Shown here one piece after another: positions 17,050 to 25,556 of a stretch of 64,000 nucleotides of DNA (position 1 is its first letter; each line of letters starts with the position of its first letter). The position numbers and the translations under genes were made by a program. Location of the stretch: assembly GCA_017480495.1 (NCBI GenBank), contig JAFVAQ010000036.1, positions 81,840 to 145,839 of the forward strand, given 5' to 3'. The notes under the pieces were generated by a model. That model was given only the letters and a program-made list of their open reading frames with translations, was not told the DNA's origin and searched no databases. Source of the DNA: Eubacterium sp. GTDB taxonomy: Bacteria > Bacillota > Clostridia > Lachnospirales > Lachnospiraceae.

Positions 17050-19569
17050 GATGTCATCTCCTTCTTCTGTCTTAATACTTTCTTTTATTTCATTTATAAC
17101 ACTATCAAAATTCCTGCTAAATTCTTTTGATCCCAGTTTAGCTGGTACTCTATCTCTCTTGGTACTACGCAGCTTAACTGTATTCAGTCTCAGTGCATTC
17201 ATACACACAAAGAAGCTTGAAAGCGCCATAGCCGCCGCTCCATACATCGGCTTCATAGCTATACCGTAGAGTCCCATTGCAAGAGGTATACATAGAGCAT
17301 TATAGAAAAATGCCCAGAACAAGTTCTCATGTATATTTCTAATAGTTGCCCTGCTCATTCTGATTGCAGCTGCAACATCTCTTATGCTACTTTTCATAAG
17401 AACTACATCCGCCGCATCTACAGCAACATCTGTTCCCGCACCAATAGCTAGTCCCGTATCCGCACTGGTTAGGGCAACGGCATCATTGATACCATCTCCT
17501 ACCATGGCAACTTTGACACTATTTTTCTTACGTTTGACCGACTTAGAGCCGCCATCCCTTTCCTTCCTTGTTAACATAATATTTTTGAGGGAATTAATCA
17601 CATCACTCTTTCCAGAGGGCATAACGCCAGCAATTACACTATTTACCTTAATCTTTTCAGCTATAGCATCTGCTGTAGCCTGGTTGTCTCCAGTTAACAC
17701 AACTGTTTTGATTCCCATTCCAGCCAGCTCGCTTATAGCTTCTACGCTATCTTCCTTTATCTGATCTGTGACAGCTATTATACCTAGCACTTTATTTTCA
17801 CAAACAAATATAAGTGGTGTCTTGCCCTGTGCAGCTAACTCTGCTATCTGCTTACTTAGCTTTTGCTGTTCCTCTAACTTTGGATCTTTCCCCTCCAAAT
17901 CAGAAATTATGTTAACCGATAAAATGCTTTCAATATATTTACTATTTCCAGCATATAGCTTCTTTCCGTTTAAATCTCTAGCCGTTACACCCGAACCCGC
18001 TACTACTTCAAAATCCTCTATATCAAGAGATATCAGTTCTGGTTTACATAATTTATCTATGTACGTAACCACCGCCCTAGCTAGTGGATGCTCTGAATAT
18101 TTCTCCAGACCATATGCCGTTTTTAATAGCTCGTACTCCTTAACCCCATCAAAAGGCAGTATATCCGTGACCTCTGGCTCTCCCTTTGTAATAGTTCCGG
18201 TCTTATCTAGAACAACTACTCCTACTCTTCCAGCCCCCTCTAGAGCCTCAGCAGTTTTATAAAGTATTCCATGCTTAGCGCCCATTCCATTTCCGACCAT
18301 AATCGCAACTGGAGTTGCAAGTCCTAGCGCACATGGACAGCTTATAACAAGTACAGATATAGCTCTCGCTATGGCAAAACTAATAGTTTCTCCTGCTATC
18401 ATCCAGCCCACAAATGTTATTATCGCAAGCACAATTACGGTAGGTACAAAAACAGCAGACACCTTGTCAGCAATTCTAGCCAGTGGAGCCTTTGTAGCTG
18501 CCGCATCTCCTACCATCTGTATTATCTGAGAAAGAGTTGTATCCTCCCCAACTCTAAGAGCTCTACATTTTAGGAAACCATTTGTATTAATTGTTCCGGC
18601 GGAAACTGTGTCTCCCTCCTGCTTATCTACTGGAACGCTCTCTCCTGTTAGGGCAGCTTCATTTATAGCAGAGCTTCCTTCTACTATATCACCATCTACT
18701 GGCACTATATCTCCTGCACGAAGTATATAGATATCCCCAACCTTTACTTCGTCTATATCTACAGTAACCTCTTCCAACTTGTTACTAGTCTTATTCTCCT
18801 TGCGAGTTTCTTCCTCATCCACTTCTATTCTTCGTAGCACGGTCGCTTTCTTCGGAGCTAGGGACAGCAGACTCTTCAGAGCATCTGTCGTTCTACCCTT
18901 GGACCTTGCCTCAAGAAGCTTACCAACTGTTATAAGTGTAGGAATCATTGCCGCCGACTCAAAGTAGAGATTCATGGCATATTTCATAACAGTATCCATA
19001 TCTCCCTTTGAGGAAGCCCTAAACATAATCACAAGTTCCGCTAAACTATATCCAAAGGAAGCCGCACTTCCCAAAGCAACAAGTGTATCCATATTAGGCG
19101 CCCCAGAAAAAAGCGACCTAAAACCACTTATGAAGAATTTCTTATTTATGATCATTACTATTAGAGCCAGTACCATTTCAAGGAGCGCTAGGTTTATGTG
19201 ATTCTCTAGAATTGGGAAAAGAATAGGCCAGCCCCACATCATATGTCCCATAGAGAAGTACATAAGAATAAGAAGCACTACAATTGAACTAATAAGTCTT
19301 CTTCTTAGTCTTGGAGTTTCTTTATCCTCCAGAAGATCCTCCAAGGCATCTATATCAGAATTCACATCATCACCAAAAAGAGACGCGCCATAGCCCGCCT
19401 TCTCAACCGCTTCAATTATATCTTTGTCACTTGCAGTTCCCTCAACTCCCATAGAGTTTGTGAGTAGACTTACTGCACAGCTCTCTACTCCATCAACGGC
19501 ATTTACAGCCTTTTCGACTCTTGCCTGACAGGCAGCACAGCTCATTCCTGTAACTTCAAATTTTCTCAT
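16840..19569 (-). CDS. copA: Copper-exporting P1B-type ATPase with C-terminal chaperone module
   Basis: A 909-residue ATP-driven Cu(I) pump. The N-terminal metal-binding domain has MSCAACQ (CxxC at about 10-13). About eight membrane helices frame the CPC motif (SCPCALGLATP), the actuator TGES, the phosphorylation site DKTGTIT, and GDGINDAVALTSAD. Normal CopA ends after the last helix pair. Here the tail carries a second HMA domain (GMMCEHCEAT) that looks like a whole CopZ. An internal ribosome-binding site and ATG (17049) sit at its start, so the module may also be made alone. No CsoR or CopY gene is beside it. Confidence 0.95.
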   Translation of the reverse strand: MRKFEVTGMSCAACQARVEKAVNAVDGVESCAVSLLTNSMGVEGTASDKDIIEAVEKAGYGASLFGDDVNSDIDALEDLLEDKETPRLRRRLISSIVVLLILMYFSMGHMMWGWPILFPILENHINLALLEMVLALIVMIINKKFFISGFRSLFSGAPNMDTLVALGSAASFGYSLAELVIMFRASSKGDMDTVMKYAMNLYFESAAMIPTLITVGKLLEARSKGRTTDALKSLLSLAPKKATVLRRIEVDEEETRKENKTSNKLEEVTVDIDEVKVGDIYILRAGDIVPVDGDIVEGSSAINEAALTGESVPVDKQEGDTVSAGTINTNGFLKCRALRVGEDTTLSQIIQMVGDAAATKAPLARIADKVSAVFVPTVIVLAIITFVGWMIAGETISFAIARAISVLVISCPCALGLATPVAIMVGNGMGAKHGILYKTAEALEGAGRVGVVVLDKTGTITKGEPEVTDILPFDGVKEYELLKTAYGLEKYSEHPLARAVVTYIDKLCKPELISLDIEDFEVVAGSGVTARDLNGKKLYAGNSKYIESILSVNIISDLEGKDPKLEEQQKLSKQIAELAAQGKTPLIFVCENKVLGIIAVTDQIKEDSVEAISELAGMGIKTVVLTGDNQATADAIAEKIKVNSVIAGVMPSGKSDVINSLKNIMLTRKERDGGSKSVKRKKNSVKVAMVGDGINDAVALTSADTGLAIGAGTDVAVDAADVVLMKSSIRDVAAAIRMSRATIRNIHENLFWAFFYNALCIPLAMGLYGIAMKPMYGAAAMALSSFFVCMNALRLNTVKLRSTKRDRVPAKLGSKEFSRNFDSVINEIKESIKTEEGDDIMKKTIVIEGMMCEHCEATVQKALEAIEGVKSAKASHKKGTAVVKLEAEVDEGVLTKAVEDKDYKVIEIK

Positions 19570-19610
19570 ATTTCCGCCTCAGTTAATATTATCTAACTCA
19601 GTATAAGCTC

Positions 19611-19649
19611 AAAACAAAAAAGTGTCAACCGCGTGAGCAGTTGACACTT
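19611..19649 (-). terminator. Terminator after the lipid kinase gene
   Basis: A 10-bp perfect stem (AAGTGTCAAC 19620-19629 with GTTGACACTT 19640-19649) followed on the minus strand by TTTTTGTTTTG. It separates the lipid kinase from copA, so copA must have its own promoter in the 50 bp before its start. Confidence 0.88.
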
Positions 19650-19674
19650 GGGAGGGATATTAATATCAGCATAT

Positions 19675-20613
19675 TTATATCAACACATTCAAAATGCCTC
19701 TCAGCACCTTCATCTCTATATGCTTCTCATCACCAAGGTATTCTCCATCTCCGTGAAGCACCATCGGTCTATCAGCATCGAAGACCAGATACTCCACATC
19801 CTGAAGCATGAAGCCCTTTTTACCTACATGCTTTGACTTCATTAGTACAGGAAGCATCAGAAATGTTCTCCACTTTGGTATTCCTGAAACAGCACATATA
19901 GAAAGCAGTCCGTCGTCGTACTTTGCCATTGGATTCATAGGAACTCCACCCCCCTCAGCAGGGAAGTTCATCGCTGCAAGGAATATGAGATCCTTGAAGC
20001 TAAGTGACTGCTCAGAATCCTTTCCATTGCTCAGCTTCATCCAAACCTTAACCTTATAGGTTTCCATGCTGAACAAGGTACTTATAGTGAGTAATATATA
20101 AGCCACATGTCCTATACGGAATCTATTAAGAATATTCTTCGTCTTAGATGATAGCATCTTCTTACAAACGATAGCATCAAGGCCGATTCCAGAGCTTATA
20201 CCAAAGATTCTCTTATATCCATTTTCTGTTGTAACTTCGCCCAGATCTATATCCACGCCTCTAGTAGCAGAAAGCAGCATATCAAGCGCCGCATCAGTAT
20301 CCTTAGGAATGCCCATACCTCTGGCGAAATCATTTCCGGAACCTGTAGGAATAAGTCCGAAACGAATTCTGCTAAAATCTGTTATTCCATTAAGAACTTC
20401 GTTGATAGTACCGTCTCCACCTACTACCACGAGACGAATATCTTCTTCCTCAAGCTCTGATATTCTCTTAGCTAGTTCAGTAGCATGTCCTGTATATTTA
20501 GTTACATATGCTTTGTAGTTTATCCCCTTCTGCTTCAGAAGGAAATGCACTCTGTCCCAGGTTTTCTTAGCCTTACCGCTACCACCTGTATAATTTACTA
20601 TAAAGTAATACAT
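19675..20613 (-). CDS. Diacylglycerol kinase-like lipid kinase (YegS/DgkB family)
   Basis: A 312-residue soluble kinase of the DAGK catalytic fold. Motifs: the N-terminal IVNYTGGSGKAKKTW, VVVGGDGTINEVLNG (the GGDGT nucleotide site), and LIPTGSGNDFARGMGIP. The C-terminal beta-sandwich ends with VLHGDGEYLG. DgkB recycles diacylglycerol to phosphatidic acid in Gram-positives; related proteins phosphorylate other lipids, so the exact substrate is open. Length fits the family (about 300). Confidence 0.9.
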   Translation of the reverse strand: MYYFIVNYTGGSGKAKKTWDRVHFLLKQKGINYKAYVTKYTGHATELAKRISELEEEDIRLVVVGGDGTINEVLNGITDFSRIRFGLIPTGSGNDFARGMGIPKDTDAALDMLLSATRGVDIDLGEVTTENGYKRIFGISSGIGLDAIVCKKMLSSKTKNILNRFRIGHVAYILLTISTLFSMETYKVKVWMKLSNGKDSEQSLSFKDLIFLAAMNFPAEGGGVPMNPMAKYDDGLLSICAVSGIPKWRTFLMLPVLMKSKHVGKKGFMLQDVEYLVFDADRPMVLHGDGEYLGDEKHIEMKVLRGILNVLI

Positions 20614-20671
20614 AAGGTACCCCTTAGTTATATTTTACTACCCCAAAATCTTTATTGAGTAATCAAGAAAT

Positions 20672-21025
20672 CTATGCATAATAATCAAGATTATATAATT
20701 TTCTCAGATGCATCAGATACTCTGAGATATTATTAAATGCAACCTCTAGTCCCTCTGATACAAATAGTTCAGGAAGGTCTCCCTCTGCATAAAACTCTGG
20801 GAAAATATTAGTCAGATCAACAAGTGCTGTAGTTGATTCACTGCTATCAAAATCCTTAAGCGAATCATCAAACTTCTGAACCAGTTTATAGTAATCAGAA
20901 TGTCTAACAGCTCTATTTCCCTTAATAATCTTGTGATAATACTTTACGCCTTCTGTATATCCCTTTTTCTCGGAATACATTTCCACCGCACGATTTAAAT
21001 CAAATAATTCTGTATTTTCTGCCAT
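20672..21025 (-). CDS. Hypothetical soluble 117-residue protein
   Basis: I do not recognise a family. The protein is acidic and probably all-helical, with tyrosines and hydrophobics spaced as in a small helical bundle (FDLNRAVEMYSEKKGY, YKLVQKFDDSLKDFD, ISEYLMHLRKLYNLDYYA). There is no signal peptide, membrane helix or cysteine pair. A good ribosome-binding site (AGGAGAG) supports it as real. It lies 58 bp upstream of the lipid kinase on the same strand and may share its message. Confidence 0.75.
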   Translation of the reverse strand: MAENTELFDLNRAVEMYSEKKGYTEGVKYYHKIIKGNRAVRHSDYYKLVQKFDDSLKDFDSSESTTALVDLTNIFPEFYAEGDLPELFVSEGLEVAFNNISEYLMHLRKLYNLDYYA

Positions 21026-21096
21026 GTCTCAACTCTCCTGTTAATTAATGATAATAATATGATAATTCAAAAATTCCTTTTTTACAATAGCTAAAG

Positions 21097-21125
21097 TGGA
21101 CATTATTTTAGTTATATAATATAAT
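21097..21125 (+). promoter_or_regulatory. Sigma-A-type promoter of the DUF975 gene
   Basis: TGGACA at 21097-21102, 17-bp spacer, TATAAT at 21120-21125. The start codon follows 30 bp later. Confidence 0.7.
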
Positions 21126-21154
21126 GAATTATCTTATTTTTTGTGGAGGTAAAT

Positions 21155-22330
21155 ATGTTAGATCGTGGTTATTTAAAAAGCAGGGGTAATGCAGCCTACA
21201 AGAGAAATTACTGGCTGTGCGTTGTAGTTGCATTTATTCTTGCATGGGCAGCAGGAACTAGTGCCGGTTCCGGTGGTTCCAGCAGCTTTAGAAATTTTGG
21301 TAACAACTCTTCTTATAATAGTAGTTACGACAGTGACAGTTACTACGAAAGCTTCAATGATGACAATTTTGATCTGAATGAAATAATTGAGGATACTCAC
21401 GGGGATAATGGTTATAATACACGTGAGTTTAGACAGTTCCTTGCAATCTTCGGTGGAATTTTCCTAGTAGTATTTATAGTAGTATTAATATTCTCACTGG
21501 CGCTTAGTATATTTGTTAGGAATCCTTTAGCGGTCGGGTGTAAACGCTTCTTTGTGGTGAACTCCTTCGAAAATGCCAAATTTAATGAAGTTGGCTTCGG
21601 TTTCAAAAAGGGACAGTATATGAACATAGTTAAGGTTGAGTTCATGAAGAAGCTTTTCCTCTTCCTGTGGTTACTACCAGCTCTTGCTTCACTAATCCTT
21701 GGATTTGTACTAGCTTATACAACTGATACTATAGGACTACTCTTCCTATTTATGTTTATTTATTTAGGACTACTTTTCTTACCTATTTACAAGCAGTACG
21801 AATACTACATGGTAGACTATATCTTGTCAGAGGATCCAACTATCGGATATAAAGATGCAATTCAGCAAAGTAAAAATATGATGAATGGTTACAAATGGGC
21901 CACCTTCGTTTTAGAGCTTTCTTTCATAGGATGGATTATTCTTGGAGTCTTTACCTGTGGCTTACTAAATATCTTCATGGTTAGCCCATATATGAATGCA
22001 ACCTTTGCAGAGTTATTCCTGGAACTAAGATCAAAGCATTTTGGTCCAAATGTTCAGCCATATTATATACCAGCTACAGTAGGTGGATATGGCGGATATC
22101 CTCAGCAGGGTAATCCACAGCAGGGATATGGTCAGCAGCCAGCAGGTCAGCAGGGGTATGATAATCAGTACTACATGCCAAGCTATCCTTCTACACCATA
22201 TGATCCAAGAAATAATTATGATTCAAATGAATCTAATTCAAGTGAAACTAATTCATATAATTCTAACGAACCATATAATCCGGATCAGACGATTGGTGGT
22301 TCAGATAATAATGATCCTTACGGAATGTAA
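21155..22330 (+). CDS. DUF975 family membrane protein
   Basis: A 391-residue protein. The start is ATG 21155 (MLDRGYLKSRGNAAYKRNYW), with GGAGG 7 nt upstream; GTG 21143 is in frame but overlaps that site. The N-terminal KxxGxxxxKxNYW motif and helices at about 18-35, 105-135, 172-220 and 250-285 fit DUF975. An acidic Ser/Asn-rich loop follows the first helix. The tail (about 310-391) is disordered: GYGQQ/PQQG repeats, then SNESNSSETNS-type sequence. Function is unknown; these proteins occur widely in Firmicutes. A strong terminator follows. Confidence 0.85.
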   Translation: MLDRGYLKSRGNAAYKRNYWLCVVVAFILAWAAGTSAGSGGSSSFRNFGNNSSYNSSYDSDSYYESFNDDNFDLNEIIEDTHGDNGYNTREFRQFLAIFGGIFLVVFIVVLIFSLALSIFVRNPLAVGCKRFFVVNSFENAKFNEVGFGFKKGQYMNIVKVEFMKKLFLFLWLLPALASLILGFVLAYTTDTIGLLFLFMFIYLGLLFLPIYKQYEYYMVDYILSEDPTIGYKDAIQQSKNMMNGYKWATFVLELSFIGWIILGVFTCGLLNIFMVSPYMNATFAELFLELRSKHFGPNVQPYYIPATVGGYGGYPQQGNPQQGYGQQPAGQQGYDNQYYMPSYPSTPYDPRNNYDSNESNSSETNSYNSNEPYNPDQTIGGSDNNDPYGM

Positions 22331-22350
22331 AGGTTAAGAACCAAACAAAT

Positions 22351-22390
22351 AAATGGTTGTGAAACAAACGTTTCACAACCATTTTTTTTT
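22351..22390. terminator. Bidirectional terminator between DUF975 gene and upp
   Basis: A 15-bp perfect stem (22351-22365 with 22370-22384, core TGGTTGTGAAAC / GTTTCACAACCA) and a 4-nt loop. It is followed by a run of T on the plus strand and by T-rich sequence on the minus strand. It serves the two convergent genes. Confidence 0.92.
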
Positions 22391-22400
22391 ATAATCCATG

Positions 22401-23042
22401 TTATTTTGTACCGAATATTCTGTCTCCAGCATCTCCTAGTCCTGGGCAGATATATGCATCATCATTTAACTCTCTATCAACATTTCCGACATATATCTCT
22501 ATATCAGGATGTGCCTCAGCCAGCTTCTTTAATCCCTCAGGCGCTGCAATTATACAAAGGAACTTGATGTGGTTACCCCCACTCTTCTTTATATAATCAA
22601 CAGCAGCTATAGCTGAACCTCCTGTTGCCAGCATTGGATCAAGAACAGCAATGAGACGCTGATCTATTGGATCAGGAAGCTTACAATAATATTCATGAGG
22701 CTCATGAGTTTCTGGATCTCTATATAGTCCCACATGACCAACCTTAGCTGTAGGAACAAGAGCAGTTATACCATTTACCATTCCCAGTCCTGCTCTAAGT
22801 ATTGGTACAATAGCCAGCTTCTTGCCGTCTATCATAGGAGACATACACTTCTCTATAGGAGTTTCAACCTCAACATCCTTAAGAGGAAGATCACGGAATG
22901 CTTCGAAAGCCTCAAGCATTGCTATCTCTTCTACCAGTTTGCGAAATTCATTTGTACCCGTATCCTTATTTCTTAGAAGTGATATCTTGTGCTTAATAAG
23001 CGGATGAGTCATCACTTCAACATTAGCATAGTTCTCGTACAT
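22401..23042 (-). CDS. upp: Uracil phosphoribosyltransferase
   Basis: A 213-residue salvage enzyme making UMP from uracil and PRPP. It shows [17 protein letters not shown] at the N-terminus, [12 protein letters not shown], the PRPP loop [19 protein letters not shown], and the uracil-binding C-terminus [17 protein letters not shown]. Length and motifs are canonical. It lies 30 nt after the STAS gene with AGAGGTG before its start, so the two are probably one message from the promoter at 23405-23433. Confidence 0.96.
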   Translation of the reverse strand: MYENYANVEVMTHPLIKHKISLLRNKDTGTNEFRKLVEEIAMLEAFEAFRDLPLKDVEVETPIEKCMSPMIDGKKLAIVPILRAGLGMVNGITALVPTAKVGHVGLYRDPETHEPHEYYCKLPDPIDQRLIAVLDPMLATGGSAIAAVDYIKKSGGNHIKFLCIIAAPEGLKKLAEAHPDIEIYVGNVDRELNDDAYICPGLGDAGDRIFGTK

Positions 23043-23072
23043 AATGCACCTCTACAAATATTTACTTTATAA

Positions 23073-23372
23073 CTACTGAATATTAATAATGTCTATAAAA
23101 CCAGTGATTTCAAATACTTCAAGAACATCATCTGAGGCATTCTTGATTGACATCTCTCCCTGTTTATTCATTATCTTCTGAGCTGAGAGCATTACTCTAA
23201 GTCCAGCACTTGATATATATTCAAGCTTCTCAAAATCAAAGACAAGATTCTTCACACCGTCCAGATTACTTTTAAGTTCAGCTTCAAAATCAGGAGATGT
23301 TGTTGTATCAAGACGTCCATCAAGACTTACAGTAAGTGTATCACCCTGTAGATCTTTATCAACATTTAACAT
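23073..23372 (-). CDS. STAS-domain anti-sigma-factor antagonist
   Basis: A 99-residue single STAS domain like SpoIIAA/RsbV. The phosphorylation site is in LEYISSAGLRVMLSAQK (Ser about 55). Such proteins are switched by an RsbW-type kinase and a PP2C phosphatase. Both partner activities sit in the fusion protein encoded 99 bp upstream (23472-25556). No sigma factor or separate anti-sigma gene is in view. A strong RBS (AAGGAGG) and a promoter precede it, so it can be expressed apart from the phosphatase. Confidence 0.88.
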   Translation of the reverse strand: MLNVDKDLQGDTLTVSLDGRLDTTTSPDFEAELKSNLDGVKNLVFDFEKLEYISSAGLRVMLSAQKIMNKQGEMSIKNASDDVLEVFEITGFIDIINIQ

Positions 23373-23404
23373 AATAATTCCTCCTTAATATGATACCAAT
23401 TTAT

Positions 23405-23433
23405 ATAATACAGCTTTTATCTCAAAATAACAA
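23405..23433 (-). promoter_or_regulatory. Sigma-A-type promoter of STAS gene and upp
   Basis: TTGTTA (23433-23428), 17-bp spacer, TATTAT (23410-23405) on the minus strand, 33 bp before the STAS start codon. Confidence 0.68.
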
Positions 23434-23471
23434 CTTATAATTACATTTAAAACTCTTTATTATATTATTCT

Positions 23472-25556
23472 TTAAAATTTCTTGACGATAGTAAGTATGT
23501 TCTTTCCATCCTCATATTCGTAGGTCATTTCATCCATACTCTTCTTAACCATGTATACTCCAAGACCACCTATCTGTCTCTCCTCTGAGGAAAGGGTTAC
23601 ATCTGGATCTGGTTTCTGAAGAGGATTATATGGTGTACCACTATCCTCAAATACAACTTTGATAGCATTAGGATCCTTGAAAAACTCAACTGTTATAGTT
23701 GCCATACCCTTCTTATCACCATATGCATAGTTTGCGATATTTACAAATATTTCCTCAACGGCTATATCCATAGCAATCTTAATGTTATTTCCACCATGGG
23801 CAGCTAGTCCATTCTCGATAAACTTAGTTACCCTGTCCATATTGTCGAGATCAGCTTCAATAGTTAATTCTCTCTTGTGCTCGCCTAGCTTCTTAGATAG
23901 ATTTGCTCCAAAATAACTGAAGCTCATCATAGTAGTATCATCAAACTGCTCTGCACCAGCAACAAATTCATTAATGCTATCTGTAACATTTTTCAGAATC
24001 TCAACAGGACTAGCGTTAGGATCCTTATTAAGAGCCTCCAGCAGTCTATCTGTACCATATAGCTCATTATTACTATTTGTTGATTCTGGAACACCATCTG
24101 TATATACAAATAAACTGTCTCCAGGATATATCTGGAATTCATGCTGCTTGAACTTTAGTCCTTCTAATGTTGCAACAGCCATTGAATGACGGTAGGTAAC
24201 TAGTTCGTACTGTCCTCCCTTTCTCCTTAGAACAGGATGCTCGTGTCCAGCATTTGCAGCGACACCCTTACCTGTTGAGATTTCAATTATTGCCATCCAA
24301 ACAGTTACGAATAGTTCTGCATCATTTCCTTCACACAGCTGATCATTTGCATAAGCCAGAACCTCTGAAGGAGAACCTCCCATCAGCGCTCTATTCTTGA
24401 TAAGAGTCTTCGCAATTACCATGAATAGTGCCGCCGGAACGCCCTTACCAGATACATCAGCCATTACCAAACCAATATGATCATCATCGATCATGAAGAA
24501 ATCATAGAAATCTCCACCAACTTCTTTTGCTGGATCCATAGAGGCATAGAGATCAAATTCTTTTCTTTCTGGAAAAGCTGGGAAGATTCTTGGGAGCATA
24601 TCTGCCTGAATCTGAGTAGCGACATTAAGCTCCGCACCTATTCTTTCCTTCTCAGCAGTAACCTTTTTGAGGTTATCCATGTAATCTATCAAACTATGCT
24701 GCATGTACTGAGTTGATTTATATAGATTCTCTATCTCATCGTCCGTCTTAATATCAAGTTCCTGAATCATATCCTTAGAATATGTTTCACTATCAGCAAA
24801 ATTCTCTGCCTCCTGAGTAAGAAGCTCTATTGGCTCTGCAACACCCTTATAAACAGATTTCATAACCATAAATGTAACAAGTATAACAGTTACAAATGCT
24901 GTAGCAGAAACAATAATAAGGAATATTCTGAACTGGTTATATATCTTAGTATTATCCATATCTACAAAGGCAATGGCCACAGCCTCACCGTTTGAGTTAT
25001 AGATTGCACCACCACCAGAACTTAGCCAGCCATAACCAGATAATGTGTTCGTAGGTTCAACGTCCTGATTACCCTTTAGATAATCAAAGCTACTTTCCAG
25101 CTCTTCAGTATGTCCTAGGCTATTATATCTATCAAAGGCCTCCATCAAGTCTATAGATTTACCATTATCAATTACACAAATATATACAAACTCTGTACCC
25201 ATGTTGGCGTTAAAGTCTTCCATGAATTCGATAGTTTCATCATACTCTTTTAGAAGACCCTTCTGATCCAGCCATTCCTTAACCTTATCCTGTTTTTTCT
25301 CTCCCTCCGGCATTTTACGAAGTTCATCAAAATCTTCGCCCTGCTGTGCCTTATACAGGCGCTCTATGAAGTCACCATCTATGCCGTCAGCTACGGTACT
25401 CGCAACTCTTGAAGTATGTTCATCAAATATCTTGGTATACTGAATATAGGTAGCTATAGCACTTCCTACAATCAGAAGAATTGCCAGCAGTGCCAGACCA
25501 GTATTTATCATTCTACCAAGCTTTTTGGTTAACTTAGAGACTTTCTTTTTCTTCAT
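23472..25556 (-). CDS. Membrane SpoIIE/RsbU-type phosphatase fused to RsbW-like ATPase
   Basis: A 694-residue signalling protein. An N-terminal helix (about 15-37) and a second near 210-235 flank an extracellular Cache-like sensor. A HAMP-like segment (240-300, EPIELLTQEAENF...) and a coiled coil lead to the PP2C domain (about 300-550: EVGGDFYDFF, VMADVSGKGVPAALFM, NAGHEHPVL, YTDGVPES). A HATPase_c_2 kinase domain follows (about 560-694: AVEEIFVNIANYAYGD, FEDSGTPYNP, GGLGVYMVKKSMDEM). Phosphatase and antagonist kinase in one chain imply that both switch the same STAS protein, probably the one at 23073-23372. Its start overlaps the preceding MFS gene by 23 nt, so translation is coupled. Confidence 0.9.
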   Translation of the reverse strand: MKKKKVSKLTKKLGRMINTGLALLAILLIVGSAIATYIQYTKIFDEHTSRVASTVADGIDGDFIERLYKAQQGEDFDELRKMPEGEKKQDKVKEWLDQKGLLKEYDETIEFMEDFNANMGTEFVYICVIDNGKSIDLMEAFDRYNSLGHTEELESSFDYLKGNQDVEPTNTLSGYGWLSSGGGAIYNSNGEAVAIAFVDMDNTKIYNQFRIFLIIVSATAFVTVILVTFMVMKSVYKGVAEPIELLTQEAENFADSETYSKDMIQELDIKTDDEIENLYKSTQYMQHSLIDYMDNLKKVTAEKERIGAELNVATQIQADMLPRIFPAFPERKEFDLYASMDPAKEVGGDFYDFFMIDDDHIGLVMADVSGKGVPAALFMVIAKTLIKNRALMGGSPSEVLAYANDQLCEGNDAELFVTVWMAIIEISTGKGVAANAGHEHPVLRRKGGQYELVTYRHSMAVATLEGLKFKQHEFQIYPGDSLFVYTDGVPESTNSNNELYGTDRLLEALNKDPNASPVEILKNVTDSINEFVAGAEQFDDTTMMSFSYFGANLSKKLGEHKRELTIEADLDNMDRVTKFIENGLAAHGGNNIKIAMDIAVEEIFVNIANYAYGDKKGMATITVEFFKDPNAIKVVFEDSGTPYNPLQKPDPDVTLSSEERQIGGLGVYMVKKSMDEMTYEYEDGKNILTIVKKF